From: Hymenobacter setariae
GTDB taxonomy: Bacteria > Bacteroidota > Bacteroidia > Cytophagales > Hymenobacteraceae
Reading direction: 5' to 3'
DNA length: 64,000 nucleotides
NCBI RefSeq assembly: GCF_007713685.1
Contig: NZ_VMRJ01000001.1
Coordinates: forward strand, 1,222,129-1,286,128
The notes below the pieces were generated by a model. That model ran no database searches. It worked only from the letters and a program-made list of their open reading frames with translations, and had not been told where the DNA came from. Numbering within the stretch: position 1 is the stretch's first letter; every line of letters starts with the position of its first letter. The translations under genes and the position numbers were made by a program. Positions 34,155 to 43,305 of this stretch are shown here, in pieces.

Positions 34155-35576
34155 CTACCGCAGCAGCCCGTACTTAAGCGAGAAAGAAGCTCCGGCACTG
34201 GTGAGGCGCACCTTGCCCGCTCCTACCCCACCCAGCGGCACCTGCCAAAACGGCTCGGCCTGCACCGACCAGCGCGTACCCAACGGCTTCTCAAAGCCGA
34301 CGGCTAGATTGAGCACACTCAGGAAATGGTTGGACCCTTTAAGCACCTGCGCCGACTTGGTGGACGTTTGGCCGTTCATGGTCCAGTCGTAGCTGTAGCG
34401 CTCATCACGCATTAGCAACGAATTGAGCCCTAGACTAGTAAATACGGTGAAAGTTTTCCGGTCTACCACATCGTAGCGTAGGTCGAGCGGAATTTCGGTT
34501 ACGCGGCAGCTCGCCACCAAGTCATACGTACCCGGATACCACTGCCAGGCGGCAGGCGCCTGATAGTCGGTACTGGCGGCCAGGTAGTGCTTTTGGCTGC
34601 TGAGCAGGCCGCCGCGCAGCCGCAGCCGCGTCGTGAAGCGGTACTCCAGCGTGAGGCCGTAATCGAGGCCCAGCCGGGCCGACTGGGCGGTGCGCACGCC
34701 GCTGGCGCTCGGCCCGGCCAGCAGGCCTACTACCACTCGGTACGGGGGGCGCGGCGCTGGGCGCCGGGGCGGGGTCGAGTCGGCGACTGCGCGCTGCTGC
34801 ATTGCTAAGGGGCGTACCGAATCGGGTAGGGCGCGCAGCGAATTAGCTACCGAGTAAGACGGAACTTTTAGCAGAGCTACTCGGCCGTCTAAGGATTCTA
34901 CTGTTTCAGCTTCTTTATTATAAGCCAAGTACTTACGAGCACGCGAATGGGCTGCCGCTCGACGCTCCACTAAAGTATTGCTTAGGCCAGCTGAGCCAGC
35001 CATTGACCTAGCGCCCGGCTGCGCCGCCCTACTTCTTTTGCTAGCTGCACTGGTGGCCAGCAGCTTGCTGCCAGTAGCTATTGGCATTTTAGTCAGTGCT
35101 TTTTCTGCATTCACACGCTGCGTTTCAAGTATAGAAGCAGGTGCTGAAACTTTACCTAGGGTCACACTCTGCGGAGCTGCCACCGCTTCGCCTAGGTGGC
35201 CTAGGGCGGCGGGCTGGGCTGAAGTGACGGGCTGGGTTGAGCGGATAGAAGCGACTGGTGAAGAATTTAAAATTCGGCCGGTGTGGGCGCTGGCAGTAGC
35301 CGCCGAGGGTGCAGCGGCTTGTGATAGATTCTGCTGGCTAGCAGCACTCCTTTCCGTAGTTGCCGCTGGGTTAGCCAAGCGGGCTACTTGCCAGAGCAGC
35401 AGTGCAATTAGCACTAGCTCGCCGGCAAAAAAACGACCGATTTTGCGCCGCAACTGCTGGGTGTGCGCGGCGGTATCGAGCTTGGTTTCCATACGCGCCC
35501 ATGCCTCCGGAGGCATCTCATCCGGATATGCTTCCGCGCCGCGCCGAAAGAGCGCGTCCAGCTCTTCATCTGACAT
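34155..35576 (-). CDS. Single-span membrane protein with C-terminal barrel-like domain, probable anti-sigma factor
   Basis: 473 residues from ATG 35576. Cytoplasmic N-terminus (MSDEELDALFRRGAEAYPDE, PPEAWARMETKL), one membrane span near residues 50-68 (FFAGELVLIALLLWQVA), a long low-complexity Ser/Ala linker, and a C-terminal domain of aromatic beta strands resembling an outer-membrane barrel (VVGLLAGPSASGV, LDYGLTLEYRFTTRLRLRGG, WSVQAEPFWQVPLGG). The start overlaps the ECF sigma gene by 11 bases, so the two are coupled; this favours an anti-sigma role. No ZAS zinc motif is seen. The linker DNA (about 34820-35150) is AT-richer. Confidence 0.7.
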   Translation of the reverse strand: MSDEELDALFRRGAEAYPDEMPPEAWARMETKLDTAAHTQQLRRKIGRFFAGELVLIALLLWQVARLANPAATTERSAASQQNLSQAAAPSAATASAHTGRILNSSPVASIRSTQPVTSAQPAALGHLGEAVAAPQSVTLGKVSAPASILETQRVNAEKALTKMPIATGSKLLATSAASKRSRAAQPGARSMAGSAGLSNTLVERRAAAHSRARKYLAYNKEAETVESLDGRVALLKVPSYSVANSLRALPDSVRPLAMQQRAVADSTPPRRPAPRPPYRVVVGLLAGPSASGVRTAQSARLGLDYGLTLEYRFTTRLRLRGGLLSSQKHYLAASTDYQAPAAWQWYPGTYDLVASCRVTEIPLDLRYDVVDRKTFTVFTSLGLNSLLMRDERYSYDWTMNGQTSTKSAQVLKGSNHFLSVLNLAVGFEKPLGTRWSVQAEPFWQVPLGGVGAGKVRLTSAGASFSLKYGLLR

Positions 35577-36159
35577 AGGGGGCGTAGGCATGGTGGTGGG
35601 TGCGTTTAAGCAATTGTTTGAGGCCGGCGCGGGCTTTAGATAAATTGGTTTTGGAAGCCCCCACCGTCATGTGCAGCTGCGCCGCGATTTCTTCGTGCGA
35701 GTAGCCGTCGATGACGTAGAGGTTGAAGACGGCCTGGCAGGCCGGCGACAGCTGCCCGATGAGGTGCAGCAGTTCCTCGAAGGCCAGGGCATCGAGCGGT
35801 GTGTGGCCGCCGTCGGAGTAGTCGGGCCCGCCTTCCTCCATGCTAGTGAGCAGCGCATGGCGGTGCTCGGCCCGAAACCGGTCGATGGCCGTGCGGACCA
35901 TGATACGATGCAGCCAGCCCGTGAGCGAGCCGCCTAGGTCGGGGTAGCGGGCAGCATCGAAGCGGGGCAGCTCCTGAAATACCTTCAGAAACCCATCGTT
36001 CACCGCCTCTAGCGCCACCTCGGGGTCGGGGAGGTAGCGCCGGCAAATGCTAGCGGCAAACCCGTAGTAGTGCTTGTATAGCAGGCCCTGGCCGTGCCGG
36101 TCCAGGGGCCGGCCCGCCACGAGTAGTTCCGCAAGCTGAATGGGTAAGGGTCTGGACAT
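35566..36159 (-). CDS. ECF-type RNA polymerase sigma factor
   Basis: 197 residues. Region 2: YYGFAASICRRYLPDPEVAL, DGFLKVFQELPRFDA, GGSLTGWLHRIMVRTAIDRF. Region 4: LPACQAVFNLYVI-like segment with GYSHEEIAAQLHMTVGASKT, a helix-turn-helix. It matches the Bacteroidota ECF subgroup. It overlaps the probable anti-sigma gene at its 3' end. A TonB receptor is encoded 400 bases downstream of the pair's transcript, across a palindrome, and could be a target, but nothing in the sequence proves that. Confidence 0.93.
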   Translation of the reverse strand: MSRPLPIQLAELLVAGRPLDRHGQGLLYKHYYGFAASICRRYLPDPEVALEAVNDGFLKVFQELPRFDAARYPDLGGSLTGWLHRIMVRTAIDRFRAEHRHALLTSMEEGGPDYSDGGHTPLDALAFEELLHLIGQLSPACQAVFNLYVIDGYSHEEIAAQLHMTVGASKTNLSKARAGLKQLLKRTHHHAYAPYVR

Positions 36160-36326
36160 GCCCGGTCGCTAATTACTTCCTACTACCTGACTCGGAGCGA
36201 ATCTTCAAAAGGTTACCGGCATATCCCAAAAAAATAAGAGAAATTTTAAATTTATTATATAGCCAGCACGGTAATTAATTACAAGGTCTTGTTTACTAGT
36301 AGTGTGTGCATAATGCACAAAATCAA

Positions 36327-36423
36327 GTCATGCAGAGCGTAGCGAAGCATCTCGCGTGGTGCAGTAACTAATGCGTTAGAGATTACTGCGCCACGCGAGA
36401 TGCTTCGCTACGCTCTGCATGAC
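36327..36423. repeat. Near-perfect 41-bp palindrome
   Basis: Arms beginning GTCATGCAGAGCGTAGCGAA and ending GGTGCAGTAA are inverted with a single mismatch; the loop is about 15 bases. It shares GAAGCATCTCGCGTGG with the family at 27157-27280 and GAGCGTAGCGAAGCA with the one at 44632-44722, so it links both families. Confidence 0.88.
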
Positions 36424-36495
36424 CTAGTATTTGATTGACAAAAAGTAATTAATGTAGTCCTTTATACAGACCTTGAAATTGCTCTACCATGAAGA

Positions 36496-36521
36496 AAGCC
36501 CCGAACTAAGCAGTCGGGGCT
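36496..36521 (-). terminator. Terminator of the TonB receptor gene
   Basis: AAGCCCCGA and TCGGGGCTT form a stem with an 8-base loop, 56 bases past the receptor stop. On the minus strand it is followed by TCTT only, so the T run is weak. Confidence 0.55.
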
Positions 36522-36577
36522 TCCTATTATTAGACGCAACGCGTCAGCTTTCCTTCTTCCTAGGTTCTAGCTGGGTG

Positions 36578-38830
36578 CTAATCAGGCGCTACCGACGTGT
36601 CGCCGGGCGACTTCTTGTTAATCGAGATGAGCAGCGCGGCCACTACAAACTGCGGGGCCAGTTGGCGCACGGGGGCGGCGGCGTAGCGGCCGGCGGCATC
36701 GGGAGTGGTAGCGTAGCGGTAGCCGTAGATATTGTCGCGGCCGAGCAGGTTGGTGACGCCTAGGTGCACGATGGTATACTGCCCGGCCAGGTGCGTGAGG
36801 TAGCTCAAGCTGAGGTCGAGGCTTTGGTAGCTGGGCGTGCGGCCTTGGTTGAAGCCGGGCAGGTTGGGATTATAATAGGTGCGGGCGCTGCCGTAGCTGT
36901 AGGTGCCGCTCACTTGCAGGTGCAGCTTCTCAAACCAGTATTTGCCCACCAGGCTCAGGTTGTGGGTGGCGGCGAAAGTGGGCGTGGCCAAGGCAAAATC
37001 GGCCCGCGCCTGGCGGCGGGTGTCGAGTAAGCCGTAGCTCACCCAAAAGTCGATTTTCTTAAAGGTCTGGTAGCGGTCACGGAAGAAGATATCTACGCCC
37101 TGGGCGTAGCCAGCGCCCGAGTTGGCATAGGCATTCCGGTTCAAGAAATCGGCGCCATTGAAGCGCACTAGGCCGTGGTAGTCTTTGCGATAGAGCTCGG
37201 CGCGCAGGGTGCGACTGCTAGTCTGGTACTGGTAGCTGAAGATGTAGTGCGCCGCCCGCTCGAACCCTAGGTTTGGCTGCACGCGCAACAGGTCGTTGGT
37301 GGGGTTTTGGTAGAATAAGCCCCCGGCCAGCGCCACTTGCTGGCAGCTGCCCAGCTGCCAAGCCAGGGCTAGGCGCGGCGCTAGGTTGGCCTGCCGCAGC
37401 AGCCCCGAATACTCGCCCCGCAGCCCTAGGCGACCCGTGAGGTGTGGCGCCAGGCTCAGGTCGCTTTCGACAAATACGGCCGGGCGCTTTTCAAAAAAGC
37501 TGGGGGTGAGCGCGGTCGCCTCGGCGGTGGCCTGGTAGCGCAGGTCGTAGCGCTGCACGGTGGTTTCGGTGCCCACTTTCAGGTTAAACCACGTGCTGGC
37601 CGAGTCGTTGGTGAGCACCAGGCGGGCGGTAGCGGTGCGTTCCAGCTCCTCCACGCGCAGGGGCTCGGGCTGCACGGCGTTGCGCTCGCTACCTAGGGCC
37701 AGGCCGGCGTTCAGGCTCCAGCCGTGACGCAGGGCGGTGCGGTAGGTGGTGTTGAGGTAATAATTCTGGTTTTGCAGCGCCGTGAGGCGGCCGGTGGCGG
37801 CGTAGGCGGCCTCGGGGTCGGCTTGGCGAGTGGCCAGTTGCTGGCTGCTGTAGGTGCCGTAGATTTTAAACAACCCGCCGCTCGCTGTGCGGTGGGCCAG
37901 CCGCACCGAGCCACCTAGGCGCTGCGGCGCCTGCTCCCAGCCCTGGCCGGGGGCGGTGAGGCCGAAGTAGGGCGCTAGGTTGGTGTATTCGAGCGTGGCC
38001 GAGGCCGAGGTGCGGTCCCAGCGCTGGGTGCGCGAAAGGCTGCCGCCCACGCTCAGCAGCGAGATGCCGGTTTGGGTTTCGGGGTCGAGGTCAATAGAGT
38101 TCAAGCCCACCACTGCGCTCAGCGCCTGCCCGTACTCGGCCGAGTAGCCGCCCGTGCTGAAAAGCGTACCCTTAAACAAGGTGGGCGCAAACCGGCCCCG
38201 CGCCGGCACGCCGGCCGTGCTGCCGCCGTAGAAGCTTTGCACGGGCAATCCGTCGAGGTAGTAGCGGATTTCGGAGGCCGCGCCACCGCGCACAAACAGC
38301 TTGCCCTCCTCCCCCACCCGCGTAGTGCCAGGCAGGGTATTGAGAGCGCTGGCAATATCGGCGTTGGCCCCGGCTGTGGTCAGGATATCAAGTGGCTTGA
38401 GGGCCGCGGCGCGCTTCTCATCGCTGGCCTCGAAGGCCCCGGCCACAATGCTGACGGTACCTAGGGAGGCGCGGCTTTCGCGCAGGCGGCGGGGTGGCAG
38501 GGCCAATGGGCCACCAGGTAGCGCCAGCGGCGTTTCTTGCATTTCGTAGCCGATGAGGGTGCACACCAGCGGCAGTGTGCCCGTGGCGGTGGTGCTGAAA
38601 ACGAAGCGCCCGAGCGAATCAGTAGTAGCGCCGTCGAAAGTGCTTTTCAGAAATACGTTCACGCCGGGCAGCGGGCGGCCGGCCCCATCGAGCACCGTGC
38701 CGCTGAGCTGAGTGGGCCCTAGGTGCGTGCCGGCCGACGCTGGGGCACCAAGCGGTGCGGCGGGTGCCTGGGCAGCGGCAGTACCTAGGGTGGCAAAAAC
38801 GAGAAGCAGGGGCAGTAGCGGTGCGTTCAT
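36578..38830 (-). CDS. TonB-dependent receptor with carboxypeptidase-like N-terminal domain
   Basis: 750 residues. Signal peptide, then a CarboxypepD_reg-like domain (LSGTVLDGAGRPLPGVNVFL, FVFSTTATGTLPLVCTLIGY), a plug (LKPLDILTTAGANADIASAL, FVRGGAASEIRYYLDGLPV) and a barrel with the terminal strands running to about residue 725. The last residues after the barrel (SINKKSPGDTSVAPD) form a polar tail, which is unusual because such barrels normally end in an aromatic residue. Outer-membrane importer; the ligand is not evident. Confidence 0.92.
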   Translation of the reverse strand: MNAPLLPLLLVFATLGTAAAQAPAAPLGAPASAGTHLGPTQLSGTVLDGAGRPLPGVNVFLKSTFDGATTDSLGRFVFSTTATGTLPLVCTLIGYEMQETPLALPGGPLALPPRRLRESRASLGTVSIVAGAFEASDEKRAAALKPLDILTTAGANADIASALNTLPGTTRVGEEGKLFVRGGAASEIRYYLDGLPVQSFYGGSTAGVPARGRFAPTLFKGTLFSTGGYSAEYGQALSAVVGLNSIDLDPETQTGISLLSVGGSLSRTQRWDRTSASATLEYTNLAPYFGLTAPGQGWEQAPQRLGGSVRLAHRTASGGLFKIYGTYSSQQLATRQADPEAAYAATGRLTALQNQNYYLNTTYRTALRHGWSLNAGLALGSERNAVQPEPLRVEELERTATARLVLTNDSASTWFNLKVGTETTVQRYDLRYQATAEATALTPSFFEKRPAVFVESDLSLAPHLTGRLGLRGEYSGLLRQANLAPRLALAWQLGSCQQVALAGGLFYQNPTNDLLRVQPNLGFERAAHYIFSYQYQTSSRTLRAELYRKDYHGLVRFNGADFLNRNAYANSGAGYAQGVDIFFRDRYQTFKKIDFWVSYGLLDTRRQARADFALATPTFAATHNLSLVGKYWFEKLHLQVSGTYSYGSARTYYNPNLPGFNQGRTPSYQSLDLSLSYLTHLAGQYTIVHLGVTNLLGRDNIYGYRYATTPDAAGRYAAAPVRQLAPQFVVAALLISINKKSPGDTSVAPD

Positions 38831-39033
38831 GGGGCCGGATAGCTTGGGGTGGCTTGGTGGCCCAAAGGTGTCCGGCCTAGGTAGCCACCTTCAATAAAAG
38901 CTACTGAACCCGCAAAACCCTGGGTTGAACCGTCGCGGCAGCCCGTTTGGGCGTAGCCAGGCAACGCCAGCGGGGCGGCTGCGTTGTAGGCGGTGGAAAT
39001 GCGTATTTTCGCCCCCGCTCTAGCTATTTCGTG

Positions 39034-40314
39034 ATGCCTGACTCTGCCCTTCCCGTCGATTACCAACACCTTTTTCGGTCGCTGCCGGAGAGTTTTCTGC
39101 TGATGGCGCCCGACTCTACCGTGCTCGATAACACCGACAGCCACGTGGCTGTGTCGCTCAAGAGCCGGGAAGAAGCCGTAGGCAAAACCATTTTTGAGGC
39201 TTACCCCACCTCCGGCACCAGCGGCGTCAATGCCATTCAGGAGTCGCACGACTACGTGCGGCAGCACCTCGAGCCGCACACCATGCCGCTCATTCGCTAT
39301 GACCTGGCTGGGCCCGATGGCCAGCTCGAAGAGTTTTACTGGCAGGCTACCCACTACCCCATCCTCGACGCCCAGGGCCAGCTGCAATACATTTTGCAGC
39401 GCACCCAAAACGTGACCGAGCAACTACGCATGGCCAAGGCCGCCGCCGAGGCCCAGGCTAAGCTAGCCGAGGAGCAGTCGCGCACGCTCTTCATTCTGGA
39501 AAGCCTGCCGGTATTTATCTGGACCACCTTGCCCACCGGTGAGGCGGATTACTTTAACCCACGCTGGCTGGCTTTCACCGGCCGGAACCTGGCCGAAGAA
39601 CTAGGCGAGCAGTGGACCGCCGACCTGCACCCCGACGACCAAGCACGCGTGCAAACCACCTGGCAGCAGTGCGTGGCCACCGGCGAGTCGTTTCAGGCCG
39701 AGTATCGCCTGCGCCGCGCCGATGGCGAATACCGCTGGCTACTAAGCCGCGCTGAGCCCCGCCGCGCCGACGATGGTACCATTACGATGTGGGTAGGCGG
39801 CGCCACCGACATCCACGACCAGAAGCTGATGGTGCAGGAGCTCCTCGACACCAACGAGCAGCAGGCCAGCCTCTCGGAGCAGGCCTACCAAAACTACCAG
39901 CTAGCGCAGCAGCAGCGCCAGACTTTATATAGCCTACTAATGCAGGCCCCGGCTTGCATCGGCATCGTGCGCGGTCCGCAGCACCGCTTCGAGTTTGTGA
40001 ATGAAGGCCTGGCTGAGCTGGTAAACCACACCGAGCTAGTGGGCCGCACCACCGAAGAAGCTTTTCCAGAACTGCGCGGCCAGGGCATACTCGAAGCGCT
40101 CGACCAGGTGTACGCCACCGGCGAAAGCTACCACGGCCGCGAACTGCTCATCCGACTCGATACCGGTGCCGGTCAGCTGCGCGATGCGTATTTCAACTGC
40201 CTCTACCAGCGCTTCGATGAGAGTGGGCAGGCCGCCGGTATTACCATCTACGCCTACGAAGTCACCGAGCTAGTCGACACTCGCCGCAAGCTTAAGGAGC
40301 TGCTGAGCCAATAA
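39034..40314 (+). CDS. Protein made of three PAS domains, no kinase domain
   Basis: 426 residues from ATG 39034. PAS 1 about 1-125 (FRSLPESFLLMAPDSTVL ... YILQRTQNVTEQL), PAS 2 about 155-275 with a PAC segment (FQAEYRLRRADGEYRWLLSR, WVGGATDIHDQKLM), PAS 3 about 300-415 (YSLLMQAPACIGIVRGPQHR). It stops shortly after the third PAS at TRRKLKELLSQ, where a histidine-kinase domain would begin in related proteins. The stop is clean and followed by a non-coding stretch, so it is either a natural PAS-only signalling protein or an ancient truncation. Confidence 0.85.
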   Translation: MPDSALPVDYQHLFRSLPESFLLMAPDSTVLDNTDSHVAVSLKSREEAVGKTIFEAYPTSGTSGVNAIQESHDYVRQHLEPHTMPLIRYDLAGPDGQLEEFYWQATHYPILDAQGQLQYILQRTQNVTEQLRMAKAAAEAQAKLAEEQSRTLFILESLPVFIWTTLPTGEADYFNPRWLAFTGRNLAEELGEQWTADLHPDDQARVQTTWQQCVATGESFQAEYRLRRADGEYRWLLSRAEPRRADDGTITMWVGGATDIHDQKLMVQELLDTNEQQASLSEQAYQNYQLAQQQRQTLYSLLMQAPACIGIVRGPQHRFEFVNEGLAELVNHTELVGRTTEEAFPELRGQGILEALDQVYATGESYHGRELLIRLDTGAGQLRDAYFNCLYQRFDESGQAAGITIYAYEVTELVDTRRKLKELLSQ

Positions 40315-40348
40315 ACGCTTTTGCCAGCACTGCTTCTAAAGTCTACTT

Positions 40349-40382
40349 GCGGGTGGCAATGGGTATTGCTGGCCACCCGCGA
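40349..40382 (+). terminator. Hairpin after the PAS protein gene
   Basis: GCGGGTGGC pairs with GCCACCCGC, extended by AAT/ATT with a small bulge. It follows the stop by about 35 bases. No T run. Confidence 0.5.
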
Positions 40383-40458
40383 GCAGGTGAGTTATTCGGC
40401 AAGCGCGCATCATATTTTGCACTTACTATCAGATACTTGACTAAAAATAAGTTATCTA

Positions 40459-40512
40459 CCAATAGCAAGCTTTGGCTTTTGCTATTGGGGGACTTTACTA
40501 GTTTGTAAAGTC
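40459..40512. repeat. Two consecutive hairpins upstream of the ligase gene
   Basis: CCAATAGCAA/TTGCTATTGG (40459-40488) and GACTTTAC/GTAAAGTC (40491-40512) are exact inverted repeats separated by two bases. They stand in an AT-rich leader about 55 bases before the ATG at 40568 and could be protein-binding sites or an RNA leader structure of the cluster's plus-strand operon. Confidence 0.55.
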
Positions 40513-40567
40513 AGGTTACGGTCGAAATTAGGTAGCGCGGGCAGGTGCCCGGCCAGCACTTTTGGGC

Positions 40568-42148
40568 ATGCTTCTCGCCCCTGCATTGCCCCTTGCCTGC
40601 CCGCCCTTACCGCCGCCCGCGGCGCCGGCCCTGCACCCCAATTTTGCCGAGCGTCTGTATAAAACGCTTGGCCACCACTCGGCCCAAGAAGTCCTGCGCT
40701 GGCCCGCAACCCAGCCCGGCGCCACCCCGCACAGTGTAAGCGGGGCCGCCCTGCTGGCGCGGGTGCAGGCCTGGCAGCAGGCGCTCGAAGCCACCGGGCC
40801 ACTGCCCCTAGAGGCACCCGTGTTGCTGGCCCACCACGGCAGCCCCGAGCTAGTAGCGGCACTGCTGGCCGTGCTGGGCCTAGGCGGGGTACCCGTGCTG
40901 CCTCCAGCGGGCGCGGGGGTCCGCATGCTCTACCACTTGCTCAAGGCCGAGCGCATCGCGCTGGCCTTAGTCGCGCCTAGCATGCAGCGCCGCCTAGGGT
41001 GGCTGGGGCGCCTGATAGGCTGCCGCTGCGTGGCAGCGCCCGCCGTGCCCAACTATGATGAGTGGGCAGCCCCTAAACCGGACGCCGTGGCCGCACCCGT
41101 GCTACGCGCGGTGCGCCCCGAGCAGCCGGCGCTCATTTCGCATAGCTCGGGCTCGACATCGGGGCGGCCGGCGGCAGTGCGGCGCAGCCACCGCGTGCTC
41201 CAAGCCCAGCACGACGCGCTGCGCACGCAGTTTCCGCCTTGGCCGGGGCAGCGCGACTTTCCGCTGTTTCCCAACGTCATCTTGCACAACCTGGCCGTGG
41301 GGGCGCTCAGCATCGTGCCCGACCTGCCCGGCGGCAAGCTGGCGCAGCTTGACCCCGCTCGCGTAGTAACCCAGCTAGTGGCCGAGCGCATCGAAACCCT
41401 GACAGGCAACGTGTTTTACTTCGAGCAACTGTTGGCCTACCTAGGGCAGCAGCCGGCCACATTTCCTGGGGTACGAGCGCTGGGCGTCGGCGGCTCGCCG
41501 GTGCCTGAATTGCTGCTGGTAGCGCTGCGTCGCTGCTTTCCGCGGGCTGTGTGCCACGTCATCTACGGCGCCTCCGAGGCCGAGCCTATTGCCGTGCGCA
41601 CCGTGGCCGGCCCCGCGCTCGACCCACGCCTGGGATACTGCGTGGGCCAGCCGCATGCGGGCCTCGCTATTCGGCTGCATGAGCCGCAGCCCGTTTGGCA
41701 ACCCGACGCTGATGCAACCCGCACCGCCCTAGGTGCCCTCACCGGCCCGCCGCGCTACCAAGCCGGCGAGGTGCTAGTGCGGGGGCCACACGTGGCGGCG
41801 GCTCCCGGCGCCTGGCTGCCCACCGGCGATTTCGGCTACTTCGACGCGGCTGGGCAGCTCTGGCTCACGGGCCGGCGCGGGGCGGCTGCGCTGGTGCGCG
41901 GCGTGGGCCACTACCAGCTCGAGCACTATCTGCGCCAGCTGCCCGGCGTGACGCAAGTGGCGGCGCTACCCCGCCCCGACGGCGCGGCCTTCGACGTGCT
42001 AGTGGCCGGCAGCATCACGGCTGCGGCCGTGCAGGCGGCCAGCGCGACCGCGTTTGGGCCAGGCCTAGTGGGGCAGGTAACATTCCGCGCCCGGCTGCCC
42101 GTCGATGGCCGGCACTTCTCCAAAATTCGCTACGACCTCCTTTGCTAA
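40568..42148 (+). CDS. AMP-forming ligase of an unusual small-molecule cluster
   Basis: 526 residues. Adenylation motifs are divergent but recognisable: HSSGSTSGRPAAVRRSH (phosphate loop, normally TSGTTGxPK), YGASEAEPIA (YGxTE), PTGDFGYFDAAG and LTGRRG. Near the end PVDGRHFSKIRYD carries a lysine at the position of the catalytic A10 lysine; this ending recalls OleC-like ligases (VDxRHNxKI) more than ordinary acyl-CoA synthetases. It probably activates a carboxylic acid or beta-hydroxy acid. The BtaA-like gene starts 23 bases later. The N-terminal Pro/Ala-rich stretch makes the start uncertain. Confidence 0.82.
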   Translation: MLLAPALPLACPPLPPPAAPALHPNFAERLYKTLGHHSAQEVLRWPATQPGATPHSVSGAALLARVQAWQQALEATGPLPLEAPVLLAHHGSPELVAALLAVLGLGGVPVLPPAGAGVRMLYHLLKAERIALALVAPSMQRRLGWLGRLIGCRCVAAPAVPNYDEWAAPKPDAVAAPVLRAVRPEQPALISHSSGSTSGRPAAVRRSHRVLQAQHDALRTQFPPWPGQRDFPLFPNVILHNLAVGALSIVPDLPGGKLAQLDPARVVTQLVAERIETLTGNVFYFEQLLAYLGQQPATFPGVRALGVGGSPVPELLLVALRRCFPRAVCHVIYGASEAEPIAVRTVAGPALDPRLGYCVGQPHAGLAIRLHEPQPVWQPDADATRTALGALTGPPRYQAGEVLVRGPHVAAAPGAWLPTGDFGYFDAAGQLWLTGRRGAAALVRGVGHYQLEHYLRQLPGVTQVAALPRPDGAAFDVLVAGSITAAAVQAASATAFGPGLVGQVTFRARLPVDGRHFSKIRYDLLC

Positions 42149-42171
42149 CCCTCGCTCTACCCTCACTCGCT

Positions 42172-43305
42172 ATGAAATCCGAATTTGCCAGCATTCCCCT
42201 CGACCGCCTACGCTATGGCTTGGTTTGGGAAGACCACGCTACCCTATACCAGGCGCTCGACCTAGGGCCCGAAGACCATGCACTCATCATCACCTCGGCG
42301 GGCTGCAACGCGCTGAATGCGCTGCTCGCCGGCCCGCGCCAGGTCACGGCCATCGACCTGAACCCACTGCAAAACCGGTTGCTGGCCCTCAAGGCGCACG
42401 CCATAGCCCACCACCCGCCGGCGGTGCTGCGCGGGCTGCTGGGCCTCGATGGCCCGGCCGCAGTGGCCGCTGCCAATGCTGCGCTGCAAGCCACGCTGCC
42501 CCCGGCCGACTACGCGGCGTGGGCCGCTTACCTGGCCCGGCACCCTAGGGGCCTGCTGCTGGCCGGGCAGCTCGAAAGCTACGTCACGGGCTTTGTGCCG
42601 AGCCTGCCGGCCGTGTGGCAGGCTCGGCTGCGGGGCTTGCTCGCCTGCGGCAGCGTGGCCGAGCAGTGGGCCTACTTTCGGCAGGAGCTAGACCAGCCTG
42701 CTTTTCAGACGCTGTTTGTGGCCTATTTCGACGCAGCCAACCTCAGCCAAGGGCGCGACCCGCGCCTATTTCGCTACGCGGCCGCGTCGGGTGGAGCCCT
42801 CTTTTACGAGCGGCTGCGGCGGCAATTGAGCCAGCGACTGGCGCGGGATAATTTCTTTTTTCACTTCCTGTTTTTTGGGCCCGAAAACCTGCCCGAAGCC
42901 CTGCTGCCGCCCTGCTACCAAGCCGCCCACCAGCCGCAACTGCGCCGCAGCTTGGCCCGGTTGCGGCTGGTGACGGGCGAGGCCAGCGAGTTTTTGCTCT
43001 CGGCCGCCGGGCACGACGTGACAAAAGCCAGCTTGTCCAACATTTTTGAGTACGTCAGCCCTGCTGAGTTTGGGCGCGTGAGCCGGGCGCTGGCAGCCCG
43101 GCCCGCTCCGCTGCGCCTGGTCTTCTGGAATTTGCTGCAAGCTCAGGCGCCCCGGCGCACGGCGGCGGTGCCGCTGCTACCCGCTGCCTCGGCTGCCCTA
43201 GGGGCGCAAGATGCCTGCTTCTACTTCGGCGGCGTGCGGGTGCTGGCGTATGCCGGCTGCTCAGCGCCTGTCGCCTCACCGGCGCCGCTGCTGCAAGCTG
43301 TATAG
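42172..43305 (+). CDS. BtaA-like S-adenosylmethionine 3-amino-3-carboxypropyl transferase (DUF3419)
   Basis: 377 residues. SAM-binding core ALIITSAGCNALNALLAG followed by VTAIDLNPLQNRLLALKAHA, and the downstream NFFFHFLFFGPENLPEALLP match the DUF3419/BtaA family. BtaA transfers the aminocarboxypropyl group of SAM to diacylglycerol in the first step to betaine lipids. No BtaB methyltransferase is encoded next to it; a ligase precedes and a kinase follows, so the product is probably something other than standard DGTS. This assignment comes from family resemblance; the acceptor is unknown. Confidence 0.82.
   Translation: MKSEFASIPLDRLRYGLVWEDHATLYQALDLGPEDHALIITSAGCNALNALLAGPRQVTAIDLNPLQNRLLALKAHAIAHHPPAVLRGLLGLDGPAAVAAANAALQATLPPADYAAWAAYLARHPRGLLLAGQLESYVTGFVPSLPAVWQARLRGLLACGSVAEQWAYFRQELDQPAFQTLFVAYFDAANLSQGRDPRLFRYAAASGGALFYERLRRQLSQRLARDNFFFHFLFFGPENLPEALLPPCYQAAHQPQLRRSLARLRLVTGEASEFLLSAAGHDVTKASLSNIFEYVSPAEFGRVSRALAARPAPLRLVFWNLLQAQAPRRTAAVPLLPAASAALGAQDACFYFGGVRVLAYAGCSAPVASPAPLLQAV

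Larger units (their letters stand above)
36160..36577. other. Intergenic region with promoter-like AT tract and repeats
   Basis: On the minus strand upstream of the sigma factor there is an AT-rich stretch (36238-36262) with TATATAAT and TAAATTTA and a TTG about 27 bases before the latter, a plausible promoter region. The rest is occupied by the palindrome at 36327-36423 and a terminator at 36496-36521. No gene. Confidence 0.5.
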
